This document shows positions 1-8,997 of a stretch of 64,000 bases of DNA, one piece after another. Both the position numbers and the translations under genes were made by a program. This DNA is from Gemmatimonadota bacterium. Lineage in GTDB: Bacteria > Gemmatimonadota > Gemmatimonadetes > Longimicrobiales > Gaopeijiaceae. The notes under the pieces were generated by a model. It had not been told where the DNA came from, ran no database searches, and was given only the letters and a program-made list of their open reading frames with translations. Position 1 is the stretch's first letter. Every line of letters starts with the position of its first letter. The stretch lies in the NCBI GenBank assembly GCA_028873815.1, contig JAPPNN010000068.1, positions 101,787 through 165,786 on the forward strand, read 5' to 3'.

Positions 1-235
1 GCATGGCCTCGGCCAGGCCCACGTACTTGCCGCGCAGGTTCGCCAGGTCCCCCAGCAGTTCGGACTGAACGGTGGACTGAGCGGCCGCGGATTCGTCCCC
101 GGCGGCCATCTCGTCGGCGGCCTCCGCGGCCTCCCCATCGCCGCTGCCGGCCGGGGCGCACCCGGTCAGCGCAAGGGCACAGATCGCCGCGAACACGGTC
201 GGATACATCCCCATCGGATACTTCGTCTTCATCAT
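1..235 (-). CDS. DinB-like lipoprotein, N-terminal part (runs off the window)
   Basis: Translation from the ATG at 235 gives a short basic start, a hydrophobic stretch and a lipobox-like LALTGC, then an Ala/Glu/Asp-rich linker, so the product is probably a lipoprotein exported across the inner membrane. The last visible residues (SELLGDLANLRGKYVGLAEAM) resemble the first helix of the DinB/YfiT four-helix metal-binding fold. Only 78 codons are present and the gene continues beyond base 1. The DinB assignment rests on one helix and is tentative; the lipoprotein call is firmer. A second in-frame ATG at 232 could also serve as start. Confidence 0.6.
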   Translation of the reverse strand, partial: MMKTKYPMGMYPTVFAAICALALTGCAPAGSGDGEAAEAADEMAAGDESAAAQSTVQSELLGDLANLRGKYVGLAEAM

Positions 236-327
236 GCCGCCTTTCATCTTTACGAGCGCGTCCCGGGTCGGCCTCCTGAGCCGAACAGCGTCCGGGCGTC
301 CCCACCACTGACGGTCAATAGACAGCG

Positions 328-1530
328 CTACGTCGCCGCGTGCCACCACCTCGACGGCTTCAGGCGCTTCCCACGGCCGCTGACGCGGTCCAGCCAGAGG
401 GCCACGCGCCTCAGCGGGGTTCCGGCCAGCCACCGCCATACCCGGTTCGGCCAATCGCGGAAGTCGCGGTTGTAGGGACACACGCGCACGCAGATCGAGC
501 AGTCCGTATTCTGGTTTGCCCAGAAGCGGAAGCACTTCTCGGCGTCGGTGGTCCACTTGCGGATGCCCTGGATGTTGGACCGGTTGTGCACGACCCTGGA
601 CGGGTCGCCCCCGTCGATGGCCCTGGCCGGACATCCTTCGGTGCAGGCACGGCAGATGTCGCACACCTCCCGGACGCCGAAGCGCACCGGCCGGTCGTGC
701 GCGAGAGGCATGTCCGTGAAGACCTTCCCGATGCGGACACGGGGTCCGAACTCGCGGGTGATCAGGAGGCCGTGGCGCCCGTATTCCCCCAGTCCGGCCT
801 TGATCGCCAGCGGGATGACCAGCGCGGAATCGTTCATGCTCGCAACCGCGCGATACCCCAGGTTGGTGACGTACTGGGCAATGGCCAGGAGGACGATGGT
901 GTCGCGCGAATAGGTGGCGCCGGTAGCCGTGCCGCTCAGCGCCGATGGCGCGGTGCGCAGGACCTCCAGGTCCATGGACTGCGCGATGACGATGACATTG
1001 TCGAGGTCGGCGGGTATTTCCTGCGGCTTTTCGACCTCCCCTTCGCGGCTGTACCCGTGCGTGTACATCCACCGTTCGTCGTACCCGGTGATCCCGACGA
1101 GGTCGGCGCCCAGCGTGCGGGCCGCATGCTTGACCTCTCTAGCCATCTCCTCCGGCGACTCGACGGGAAGCGCGCTGCCCGGCCCGTCGCGCATGACCGT
1201 GTACGGATCCAGGAAGCCTTCGCGCCGGTCCGCGTCCTGCTTGAGTTCGGCGAAGATGTCGGTGACGTGCCACGAGGCGTTGCGCAGCGCGTAGTCCCGC
1301 TGGGTGAAGCCGTCCACGGACCGCCATGTCATCCGCGGGGTCCTGTAGGTCTCGTAGAACATGTCCGAACGGTGCGTGCGCACCTCGGGGTCCCAGAACG
1401 AGCGGCAGAAGATGTCGTCCCGCTGCGAGAAACGGCGAAAGTCCTCGTCTACCTCGAATCCGGCTTCGCGATCGGACGCCGCGCTGGCGGCCGCAGCACC
1501 GGTGCGGGTTCCTTCGGCTTCCTTGCCCAT
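328..1530 (-). CDS. Reductive dehalogenase homologue, cytosolic type (4Fe-4S double cluster protein)
   Basis: 400 residues with two ferredoxin-type motifs at the C-terminus: Cys290, 293, 296, 300 (CX2CX2CX3CP) and Cys333, 344, 347, 351 (CX10CX2CX3CP). Upstream is the nitroreductase-like core typical of RdhA (region 205-275, with GLGEYGRHGLLIT). Known RdhA enzymes bind a corrinoid and two 4Fe-4S clusters and cleave carbon-halogen bonds. There is no Tat signal: the N-terminus is a hydrophilic Ala/Glu/Thr stretch, and no RdhB anchor gene is adjacent, so the protein should be soluble and cytoplasmic, unlike respiratory RdhA. An epoxyqueuosine-reductase-like relative is the main alternative. Substrate cannot be read from sequence. 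Confidence 0.75.
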   Translation of the reverse strand: MGKEAEGTRTGAAAASAASDREAGFEVDEDFRRFSQRDDIFCRSFWDPEVRTHRSDMFYETYRTPRMTWRSVDGFTQRDYALRNASWHVTDIFAELKQDADRREGFLDPYTVMRDGPGSALPVESPEEMAREVKHAARTLGADLVGITGYDERWMYTHGYSREGEVEKPQEIPADLDNVIVIAQSMDLEVLRTAPSALSGTATGATYSRDTIVLLAIAQYVTNLGYRAVASMNDSALVIPLAIKAGLGEYGRHGLLITREFGPRVRIGKVFTDMPLAHDRPVRFGVREVCDICRACTEGCPARAIDGGDPSRVVHNRSNIQGIRKWTTDAEKCFRFWANQNTDCSICVRVCPYNRDFRDWPNRVWRWLAGTPLRRVALWLDRVSGRGKRLKPSRWWHAAT

Positions 1531-1583
1531 GCCGCCAATGTACTACCTGCCCCGGCTACACGCTTCCGGCGTGCGTGCGGCCC

Positions 1584-3401
1584 CTACGTCTCGGCCCGTC
1601 CCCGCCCCGTGAGGGGCCGCAGCTCCTCGCCCGGATTCACGAACCGGTTCAGTTCGATCCTGTACTGGCGGTCGTGCAGGTCCCGGTAGCGTCCGCCTGC
1701 GGCCATGAGCTGGTCGTGGGTGCCGCGCTCAACCACCCGGCCCTCCTCGATCACCAGAATCTGATCCGCGCTGCGAATGGTGGACAACCGATGCGCGATG
1801 ACGAAGGTCGTCCGTCCCGACCGCAGCGCGCGCAAGCCCTCCTGGATCTGCGCCTCGCTCTCCGAGTCGAGGCTGGACGTGGCCTCGTCGAGCACAAGGA
1901 TGCGCGGATCGGCCAGGATCGCACGGGCGATCGCGAGCCGCTGCCGCTGGCCACCGGAGACCTTTACGCCGCGCTCGCCGATCACGGTGTCGTAGCCGTC
2001 CGGGAAGCCCGTAATGAACTCGTGGCAGTGCGCCAGCTTCGCGGCCTCCACGACCTCTTCCCTGGACGCGCGCGGGCGCCCGTAGCGGATGTTGTACTCG
2101 ACCGTGTCGTCAAAGAGGAAGTTGTCCTGCAACACGACGCCCACGTGCCGCCGGTACTCGTCCAGCCGGATCTCCGCCAGGTCGCGGCCGTCCACGAGCA
2201 CGCGCCCCGAATCCGGTGCGTTGAAGGACAGCACCAGTCCGGCCAGAGTGCTCTTTCCGGACCCCGACGACCCCACCAGCGCGGTCGTCGTGCCGGGTGG
2301 CGCGTCCAGCGAGACATCCCGGAGGACGGGCACGTCGCTGTCGTACGCGAAGGACACGTTCTCGAAAGAGATCCATCCCTGGATCAGTCCCAGCGGCTTC
2401 TTGCCCAGGTCCCGGTCGGCCTCGGTGCTCATCGTCCGCAGCTCCCGGATGCGGTCCAGGCCCGCGAACGCCTCGGTGATCTGCGTGCCGATGCTCGCGA
2501 TCTGGACCAGCGGACCCGCCATCATCCCCGTGAGGATCAGGTACATCACGAAGTCGCCAAGGGTCATGGCTTCGGTGACGATCGCGCGGCCCCCGACGAG
2601 GATCATCACCACGCTGATGAGCCCGATGATCACCGAGGAGAACGACGTTACGGCCGAGACTCCGGTCACCGATTTGGCCACGTTGCGCAGCAGCCGGTGC
2701 GCCCCCTTCGCGAAGACCCTGTCTTCCGTCCGTTCCGAGGTGTATGCCTTCACGATGCGCACGCCCGCCAGGCTCTCGCCGAGCCGGCCGGTCACCTCCG
2801 CATTGATCCGGCCCCGCTCCCGGAACAGCGGCCTGAGGCGCCTGAAGGCGATGGCCATGGCGCCCCCGAAGACGAGCAGGATCGACATGGTGAAGAGGGT
2901 GAGAACCCAGTTGACGTACATCAGGATGGCGAAGCAGGTCGCCGACATGACCAAGCCGCCCGTCAACTGAACCAGCCCCGTGCCGACGAGATTCCTTATC
3001 CCCTCTGCGTCGGTCATGATCCGCGAAATCAGAACCCCGGACTTCGTGGAATCGAAGTAGTTGACCGGCAGGCGCGCGACGTGGGCCTGCACCGTCTTCC
3101 GCATTTCCGTGATTGCGCGCTGCGCCGTGACACCGAGGATCTGGGACAGCGCGAACGAGCTTACCCCCTGCACGAGCGCCGCCGCTCCCACCACGATCGC
3201 GAGCGGCAACAGCAGATCGGTCCGGCCCTGGCCGACCACATCGTCGATCAGGAATTTCGACGAAGCGGGCGCAACAAGCCCGGCCAGACGGCCGATCACC
3301 ATGACCAGCAGACCGAAGGCGACCCGTCCGCGATACCGCCAGATGATCGCCTTCGCCTCCCTCCACACCCTTTCCCGCTTCAGCTTCCTCTTCTCCGTCA
3401 C
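1584..3401 (-). CDS. MsbA-type ABC exporter, fused permease and ATPase
   Basis: 605 residues from a GTG at 3401, preceded by a purine-rich AGGGGCGAGGGGC; the frame stays open to 3605, but the extra 68 codons are Arg/Pro-rich and unlike any transporter N-terminus. Residues about 25-310 form a six-helix transmembrane domain. The C-terminal ATPase has Walker A GSSGSGKS, signature VSGGQRQR, Walker B ILVLDEATSS and an H-loop in IAHRLST. It is the type I half-transporter family that flips lipid A, lipids, peptides or drugs as a homodimer in the inner membrane. Substrate is not determined. A candidate promoter and two tandem palindromes lie upstream. Confidence 0.9.
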   Translation of the reverse strand: MTEKRKLKRERVWREAKAIIWRYRGRVAFGLLVMVIGRLAGLVAPASSKFLIDDVVGQGRTDLLLPLAIVVGAAALVQGVSSFALSQILGVTAQRAITEMRKTVQAHVARLPVNYFDSTKSGVLISRIMTDAEGIRNLVGTGLVQLTGGLVMSATCFAILMYVNWVLTLFTMSILLVFGGAMAIAFRRLRPLFRERGRINAEVTGRLGESLAGVRIVKAYTSERTEDRVFAKGAHRLLRNVAKSVTGVSAVTSFSSVIIGLISVVMILVGGRAIVTEAMTLGDFVMYLILTGMMAGPLVQIASIGTQITEAFAGLDRIRELRTMSTEADRDLGKKPLGLIQGWISFENVSFAYDSDVPVLRDVSLDAPPGTTTALVGSSGSGKSTLAGLVLSFNAPDSGRVLVDGRDLAEIRLDEYRRHVGVVLQDNFLFDDTVEYNIRYGRPRASREEVVEAAKLAHCHEFITGFPDGYDTVIGERGVKVSGGQRQRLAIARAILADPRILVLDEATSSLDSESEAQIQEGLRALRSGRTTFVIAHRLSTIRSADQILVIEEGRVVERGTHDQLMAAGGRYRDLHDRQYRIELNRFVNPGEELRPLTGRGRAET

Positions 3402-3439
3402 GCCCCTCGCCCCTGTTGGTTCGTCGGTACCGGAACGAA

Positions 3440-3469
3440 AGGGTAGCGGAGACACCCGCAGACCGCCAA
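3440..3469 (-). promoter_or_regulatory. Candidate sigma-70-type promoter of the ABC exporter
   Basis: On the minus strand a TTGGCG (3469-3464) and a TACCCT (3445-3440) are separated by 18 bases, giving 4/6 and 3/6 matches to the -35 and -10 consensus. The predicted transcript start near 3433 leaves about 30 bases of leader before the GTG at 3401. It sits directly downstream of the tandem palindromes at 3484-3521. Prediction only. Confidence 0.35.
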
Positions 3470-3483
3470 GCGCGTATGTGGAC

Positions 3484-3521
3484 TGCCCGCGGTGGAGCAC
3501 CGTGCCCGCGGTGGAGCACCG
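3484..3521. repeat. Perfect 2 x 19 bp tandem repeat carrying palindromes
   Basis: The 19-mer TGCCCGCGGTGGAGCACCG occurs twice without change, at 3484-3502 and 3503-3521. Each copy ends in a 13-bp inverted repeat CGGTG-GAG-CACCG (3490-3502 and 3509-3521). The pair lies 83-120 bases upstream of the exporter start, upstream of its candidate -35 box, which is where activator sites are usually found. It could equally be a replication-slippage duplication. No regulator gene lies next to it. Confidence 0.6.
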
Positions 3522-3580
3522 GGCGCGCCGCCCCACCCGTGTCGCGTGAGGGGGCAGCGGCGCCCGTGCTGTGCGGCCCG

Positions 3581-4528
3581 CTACGCTCCCAGACCGTGCG
3601 GCCACGGATCGCCGCCGGGCGGGACCGCGCGCTCCCGTGTGTATCTCTCCGCCAGTTGACCCGTCACAAACGCGTCCAACTCGCGTACGTCCCGGCCGGC
3701 ACCTTGCAGGGCCGCCAGCAGGTTCCTTCGGAACAGCGGGTTGCTACCGTCGAGCGTGACTGCGAGGGCAAGGGGCCCGATGGCGTCTTCGAAGCGGCCA
3801 TGTTCGATCAACAGGTAGCCCATGTTGTTCAGTGCCCACACGTCTTCCGAGTCGACCCGAAGTGCCTCTTCGTAGCTCGCAAGCGCGCTCGAGCAATCAC
3901 CGCTCTCGGCCTGGGCGCGAGCGAGGGTGCGCCACGCTGCGGACGACCCGGAATCGAGATCGGTCGCGATGCCGGCATGCTCCCGGGCCTCGTAAGGGCG
4001 GCCGATCTCGATGAGCGCCCGCGCCAGGTTCACGCGGCCCCTGGCGTGATCGGGCCGGCGAGCCACCCACGCCCGGAGGTGCTCCTCGGCGCCTTCCGGA
4101 TCGCCGTCGCGCCACGCAGCAATCCCGAGCGAATAGCGATCCAATGGTGCGACCGCCCTGCCGTCCCGCGGGGACGCATCGGAGATCGTTGCCGACGCAT
4201 CGGGGACCGGTGCCGGCGCATCCGAGACCGCTGGCGAGGCGTCCGGGGTCGGTGGCGAGGCGTCCGGGGTCGGCGCGCTCACCTCCGGCGCCGCGTCCCC
4301 CCGCCTCTGCACCCGCTCCTCCCGAATCGCCGCGGTCGTCTCGAACATCGTAGACGATTCGGTCACCCCGGTCGTCTCGATCTCCGCAATCGCCACCTCG
4401 CCCACAGGCACTTCCCCGTCCTCGTCCGTGCACGCCGCGGCGCCCGCGAAGAAAGCAAGCGCCAGTCCCACGGCACTCCAGCGCAGCAACGCCTCCGAAC
4501 GATCCCTCTCCATCGTCGTGTACTTCAT
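3581..4528 (-). CDS. TPR-repeat lipoprotein
   Basis: 315 residues from the ATG at 4528, chosen because GGGAGG precedes it and a signal sequence follows (hydrophobic stretch ending FAGAAAC, a lipobox); the frame is open further upstream without support. After the lipid-anchor Cys comes a Ser/Pro/Asp-rich linker with imperfect 7-residue repeats of the TPDASPP type (21-bp DNA repeats near 4230-4275). The C-terminal half has about four tetratricopeptide repeats, e.g. NLARALIEIGRPYEAREH and ALNNMGYLLIEHGRFEDAI. Probably a periplasmic scaffold for protein-protein contacts. It lies downstream of the regulator gene at 4794 in the same direction, separated by 265 bases in which no other gene is visible. 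Confidence 0.85.
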   Translation of the reverse strand: MKYTTMERDRSEALLRWSAVGLALAFFAGAAACTDEDGEVPVGEVAIAEIETTGVTESSTMFETTAAIREERVQRRGDAAPEVSAPTPDASPPTPDASPAVSDAPAPVPDASATISDASPRDGRAVAPLDRYSLGIAAWRDGDPEGAEEHLRAWVARRPDHARGRVNLARALIEIGRPYEAREHAGIATDLDSGSSAAWRTLARAQAESGDCSSALASYEEALRVDSEDVWALNNMGYLLIEHGRFEDAIGPLALAVTLDGSNPLFRRNLLAALQGAGRDVRELDAFVTGQLAERYTRERAVPPGGDPWPHGLGA

Positions 4529-4793
4529 TGTCCGGCCTCCCGAAGCCTGGCCCCGTGCCAGGTTCGGATCGTTGCCGACCATGGCTCGAGGCGGTGGTGT
4601 TCGGCCCGCAAAAAGGGCAACGAGTGGGCCAATCGGGGCCGGGGGTGGCGCTTTCAACCGCAAAGCGTTGCGCGGAAACGAGTTGGGTGCGGGCGCACGG
4701 GTTCGCGGCTTGTCGGCCTCACGCTTCATCGTGTCCGGTTGGACACGGGCGGCGGGTTCGACCGTGGCCGATGCGCCACCGCGACGGGCCCCG

Positions 4794-6194
4794 TCAGGTA
4801 CCCGGACGCCCCGGGCGGCGGACTCCCAGCCTGTTCATGATCTTGAGGAGGCTCGAATGATCGGCCAATCCCAGCGCTGCCGCCGTACGGCCGATCCTCC
4901 AGTTGTGGGCCTCGAGGGCACGGCGCACGATGACCTGCTCCGCCGTCCGCTTCTGCTCCCGAAAAGTGCCCTGCGCGCCGATCGCCCCGTCGGAGGTCAC
5001 GGGCGCCGCGTCCCCGCCGGGCGCACCGTGCCGTCCCAGGTCCGGGGGCAGGTGATCGACATCGAGGAGCGGTCCGTCCGACGCGATGATCATCCGCTCG
5101 ATCGTATTGCGGAGCTCCCGAACGTTGTTGCGTCTCCAGTCCCGTGCCTGGAGAGCATCGCGGGCCGCATCCGATACCGGACGCGCCGAGCGGCCCAGGC
5201 GAGGCGCGAGCGCTGCCGCGAAATGGTCGGCGAGGAGCCCGATGTCCCCGCCGCGTTCCCGGAGCGGGGGCACTTGGACAACGTGCACGTTGAGGCGGTA
5301 GAACAGGTCCCTGCGGAACGTTCCGGCTTCCACTTCGGCTTCGAGGTCCCGATGGGTCGCGGCCACGACCCGCGTTCCCACGGTGATCGGATCCTCGCCA
5401 CCCAGCCGTGTGATCTCGCCCCCCTCGAGCACGCGCAGGAGCCGCGCCTGCAGCGCTCCCGGCAGTTCACCGATCTCGTCCAGGAAGAGGGTCCCCGCCG
5501 ATGCGCGCTCGAAGGCCCCCCGCCGTGCCTTGACGGCTCCCGTGAAGGCGCCCCGGTCGTGGCCGAATAGGTCGCTGTCCACCAGTCCTTCCGCCATGCC
5601 GCCACAGTTGACGGCCACGAACGCCTCCGCGCTGCGTCGGCTCTGCCGGTGCAACTCCCTGGCCACCAGCTCCTTGCCCGTCCCGCTTTCGCCCAGGATG
5701 AGCACGGGGCTGGGAATGTCCGCCAGTTTCCCGATGGCGGAACGGAGGTCGGCCATGGGCCCGCTCTCACCGATCAGCATCGGTCGCCGGCCCTCGCCCT
5801 CCAGGTCCTCAAGCCGTTCCCGAAGATCGGTCTGGCGAAGCGCCAGGCGAACCTCGTGCACGACGCGCTCCATCGGCTCGGCCTTGTCCACGAAGCTGAA
5901 AGCGCCAAGGCGCACGGCTTCCACGCATCGGTCGAAGCTGCCGGTGCCGGTGTAGACGATCACCGGAACATCGATACCCCGGTGCTCCATCGACCTCAGC
6001 ACGTCGAAGCCGTCGAGTCCCGGCATCTCGAGGTCGAGAATCACGCAATCCACGGCTTCCCGCGTGAGAATGTCGAGCCCCTCCGAGCCTCCCGCCGCCA
6101 CGCGCGTTCTGAAGTCCCCAAGGCGCTGGAGGTCGTACGCGTACTGCCTGGCCAGCGGCTTCACGTCGTCGACGATCAATACCAGCGGACTCAT
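4794..6194 (-). CDS. Sigma-54-dependent response regulator (NtrC family)
   Basis: 466 residues in the full three-domain layout. The receiver domain (1-120) has phospho-acceptor Asp54 and Lys104. The AAA+ domain carries Walker A GESGTGK (168-174), the sigma-54 contact loop GAFTGA (215-220), and Walker B LFLDEIGE. The C-terminus is a Fis-type helix-turn-helix. Such proteins open promoters held by sigma-54 RNA polymerase when phosphorylated. Its start overlaps the stop of the kinase gene by four bases (6191-6194), so the two are almost certainly cognate and translationally coupled. Target promoters are not evident in this window. Confidence 0.95.
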   Translation of the reverse strand: MSPLVLIVDDVKPLARQYAYDLQRLGDFRTRVAAGGSEGLDILTREAVDCVILDLEMPGLDGFDVLRSMEHRGIDVPVIVYTGTGSFDRCVEAVRLGAFSFVDKAEPMERVVHEVRLALRQTDLRERLEDLEGEGRRPMLIGESGPMADLRSAIGKLADIPSPVLILGESGTGKELVARELHRQSRRSAEAFVAVNCGGMAEGLVDSDLFGHDRGAFTGAVKARRGAFERASAGTLFLDEIGELPGALQARLLRVLEGGEITRLGGEDPITVGTRVVAATHRDLEAEVEAGTFRRDLFYRLNVHVVQVPPLRERGGDIGLLADHFAAALAPRLGRSARPVSDAARDALQARDWRRNNVRELRNTIERMIIASDGPLLDVDHLPPDLGRHGAPGGDAAPVTSDGAIGAQGTFREQKRTAEQVIVRRALEAHNWRIGRTAAALGLADHSSLLKIMNRLGVRRPGRPGT

Positions 6195-7897
6195 CGCACT
6201 TCCTCTCCAGCCGCCTTGAGGATCATCTCGATTCGGGTTCCCTTCCCTTCATCGCTCTCCAGGATGATCCTGCCACCGACATCCGCAACCAGCCGGCGTG
6301 CGATCGCGAGACCAAGGCCGGTTCCCTCGGAACGGGTTGTGAAGAAGGGCTCGAACACACGGGCGCGCAACTCGGCGGGAATGCCGGGCCCATCATCCTC
6401 AACGAAGAGGCGGTACTCCGGCGCAGCGGAGCCGCCAACGGCCTCAACCCCGATCCGAACTTCGCCATTCGTCTTGCCGGCCGCCGCCACGGCATTCGCA
6501 ACGAGGTTCTCGATCACCCTGCGCAACGAGACGCTGTCCATCTCCACCCACGCAGGCTCGGTTCCCGGCTTCGGCACCAACCTCACCCCGTGCTCCGCCC
6601 CCGCCTCGACCACCGAATGGGAGATGGCGCGAAGATCGGAGCGCTCCCTCGCCCCGTGGACGGCCACCGCCTGATACTGGTCCGCCAGCTCACCCAGATA
6701 GTCAAGGCTCTCGGCCACGGTGGCGGCCCTCGCTTCGTACGTCTCCGCCAGCGCGCTGGAACCGGTCCGATGCGCTTCATCGAGATGCCGCATCACGTTG
6801 CGTATCGGGATGAGGCCGTTGCGCACGTCGTGGTTGACCTGGCGGGCCAGCTCTCCCAGCGTGGCCCGCTTCTCGGCGTCCCGAACCCGTGCCAGCCCCT
6901 CCCGGATCCGTCCCAGCATCCCGTTCAGAAAGAACCCGAGGCGGTCCAGCTCGCGGGCTCCGCCGCGCGTGAAGGCGACATCGAGCCGCCCCAGGTGAAC
7001 ACGCCGCGCCGTGGCCGCCAGATTCTCCACGGGACTCGCCATACGCCGCGCCATCGCCATCCCGATGAGCAGCGCCAGCACGGCGGAACCTGCAAGCGCA
7101 AAGAGCAGGGCCCTGTCCCAGGAGCGCAACATGGCCGCCCGCAACGGATCCTGCCACGCGACCACCAGGTCCACGGGCACGATGTCGGTCCCGCCGTCCC
7201 AGCCCTCCCACGCAACGCGTGCGACAGGACGGCGGCCCTGAAACCCCGCAGCCCCTGCCGTCACCGACCCGTCTCCAGCAATCCTGCGGGGTGCCATATC
7301 TGCACCCCGGACGGGAACGGCAAGCAGCGAAACCTCGCTGTCACCCTGCACGGCCGCGAGGCCGCCCAGCTCGACGCCCACGATCGCAACGGCGCCGACC
7401 CCGCCCACATCGAGACGGCGCGCCCGGACCAGCGCCGTGATATCGCCGGTCGGCAGGGGCACGCGCGCCACCACGGCGCCGGCGACCTCGTCCGCCAGAG
7501 CGGCAAGAACCGGATCGTGCCGGCCCGCGTCGCCCGGGAAGTGACTAGCCGCCAGGATCGTCCCTGCGGGATCGGTCACATACGTGATCGTGGTCCCGCT
7601 CGACGCGGAAAACCGCCCCACGGCCCCCTGCAGGGCTCCCGCCTCGCCCAACCGGAGCGCGATCCTCGCCGCGTTGTCCTCGGACAGCAGACGCTCCAAT
7701 ACGTCGAGACGCTCTCCCATCCGGCCGGTATCACGCTCCCAGCTCCGCACGATACGGTCCAGGCGCTCCTCCACCCTCCGTTCGTTGGCCTCGGTCAGCC
7801 GATCGGCGCCAACCGAGCGAATCAGCAACCCCAGGGACAGCACCGGCACCCACGCGGCGATGAGCGCACCGATCACCAGGCGGGTCCGAAAGCTCAC
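6191..7897 (-). CDS. Membrane sensor histidine kinase
   Basis: 568 residues from a GTG at 7897 whose GTGA overlaps the stop of the upstream lipoprotein gene; longer starts give an Arg/Gly-rich out-of-frame-looking extension. Transmembrane helices near 8-28 and 260-280 bracket a periplasmic sensor domain of about 230 residues. A HAMP segment (282-335) follows, then the phospho-acceptor His356 in an H-D-x-R-N box. The ATPase has N box ENLVANAV, G1 EDDGPGIP and G2 GTGLGLAIA. It should phosphorylate the NtrC-type regulator encoded immediately downstream. Signal unknown; the coupled lipoprotein may be part of sensing. Confidence 0.93.
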   Translation of the reverse strand: MSFRTRLVIGALIAAWVPVLSLGLLIRSVGADRLTEANERRVEERLDRIVRSWERDTGRMGERLDVLERLLSEDNAARIALRLGEAGALQGAVGRFSASSGTTITYVTDPAGTILAASHFPGDAGRHDPVLAALADEVAGAVVARVPLPTGDITALVRARRLDVGGVGAVAIVGVELGGLAAVQGDSEVSLLAVPVRGADMAPRRIAGDGSVTAGAAGFQGRRPVARVAWEGWDGGTDIVPVDLVVAWQDPLRAAMLRSWDRALLFALAGSAVLALLIGMAMARRMASPVENLAATARRVHLGRLDVAFTRGGARELDRLGFFLNGMLGRIREGLARVRDAEKRATLGELARQVNHDVRNGLIPIRNVMRHLDEAHRTGSSALAETYEARAATVAESLDYLGELADQYQAVAVHGARERSDLRAISHSVVEAGAEHGVRLVPKPGTEPAWVEMDSVSLRRVIENLVANAVAAAGKTNGEVRIGVEAVGGSAAPEYRLFVEDDGPGIPAELRARVFEPFFTTRSEGTGLGLAIARRLVADVGGRIILESDEGKGTRIEMILKAAGEEVR

Positions 7898-8997
7898 GGG
7901 AGGCCCCCCGCTCCGTCCCCGATGGCGAACGCGCCCGTCTCGCCCACAACCAGCACGGTGGGCCCGTCTCCAGTCCCCCCGGCGCCCCATCCCGCGAGTC
8001 TTTGCACAGCTTCCGCGTAAAGGGAACAGGGATGCACGGAGCCGGCCGGCACGCGCACCACGGCGGCGACATCGCCAAGGGCCCGCCCCGCGTCCGCGGC
8101 ACTCGCCGCACGCACAGTCAATCGGCCGCGAGCACCCGTGAGTGCGGCCAGCACCGCGGCCATTGCGTCGCCCCGCAAGGCCGTCGAAGCCAGGCGCTCC
8201 GCAAGCTGCCGTCCAGGGAGGTCGCCCTCCGGGTAGCTCACCGACTGGATGCCTCCGCTCCCGGCGCGATCCGGTCCGCCGGTATTCAAAGCGACCGGAT
8301 CGGCCACCCTCCCCGCCACGGCGGGCGAGCAGTCGGCCGAAATCCTGTCCCACGCAAGCGCGGACGGGCGCCGTGTGCCTGTCGGACCCCATCGCACCCA
8401 GTCCACCCCCATCACCGCCGCCAGCGCGCGCGAATCGGCCGGTCCCGCAGTTCCCGGCAGCGCGACCATATAGGCGCGGTCGAACGCCACCAGGCGGACC
8501 GGGACCCCGATGGATCTCGCGTATTCGATCGAGGCGCCGTGCCGGGTGACGATTCCGCGCTCACCGGCGTCGATTGCGTCCCGCACGTCATCATCTCCGA
8601 CGATCGCGGTCGGGCCCGCCAGTCTCGGATCCGCGAACAACCGTGCGATGCCGGGCGCCGGATCCCGGAACGCGACGCTGACGCGGTTGCGCGAGACGAC
8701 GATGTCGTCAACCCGGTGACCGATCCACGGCGGCTGGTTCAGCGGCGGCCACCGGGCCACGAGATCCCTGCCCGTGAGTCCCCGCGAGGCCGAATCGAAA
8801 TCCAGCGTAACCACGCCATCCGCAACCGCCCAGTTCGCTCGGCCGGGGCGCAACTCCCCATCGCAGCCCAGGCGCACCAACGCCTCGGGGTAGCCGATCC
8901 CGGCGTCACCGGCCTCGCACCCCGGGTTCGGATCCGCAGGTGCCGACGCACAGGCGCCCACAAGCGCGCACAGGGCAAGCCGCGTCCAGTTGCTCAT
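7894..8997 (-). CDS. Lipoprotein coupled to a two-component system, solute-binding-like
   Basis: 367 residues with a lipoprotein signal (hydrophobic stretch ending LVGAC; start ATG 8997). The stretch after the anchor, with an ANWAVADGVVTLDFDSAS...DLVARW pattern, resembles the early part of family-5 oligopeptide-binding proteins, but no full fold can be claimed. The ATG lies only 7 bases after a TAGAGT hexamer and lacks a Shine-Dalgarno sequence, so translation may be leaderless. The stop overlaps the kinase start by four bases, giving a lipoprotein-kinase-regulator operon. Inference: a periplasmic ligand-binding or signal-modulating partner for the kinase. Confidence 0.7.
   Translation of the reverse strand: MSNWTRLALCALVGACASAPADPNPGCEAGDAGIGYPEALVRLGCDGELRPGRANWAVADGVVTLDFDSASRGLTGRDLVARWPPLNQPPWIGHRVDDIVVSRNRVSVAFRDPAPGIARLFADPRLAGPTAIVGDDDVRDAIDAGERGIVTRHGASIEYARSIGVPVRLVAFDRAYMVALPGTAGPADSRALAAVMGVDWVRWGPTGTRRPSALAWDRISADCSPAVAGRVADPVALNTGGPDRAGSGGIQSVSYPEGDLPGRQLAERLASTALRGDAMAAVLAALTGARGRLTVRAASAADAGRALGDVAAVVRVPAGSVHPCSLYAEAVQRLAGWGAGGTGDGPTVLVVGETGAFAIGDGAGGLP

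Noticed and set aside
3402..3605. Longer N-terminus for the ABC exporter (start at 3605)
   Set aside because: The extra 68 residues cross the promoter and tandem repeat and lack family similarity; the GTG at 3401 has a purine-rich ribosome-binding site.
4540..4570. TGGCAC-containing sequence upstream of the TPR gene as a sigma-54 promoter for the nearby NtrC-type regulator
   Set aside because: The -12 GC is one base too far from the -24 GG (spacing is strict), and TTGC is absent.
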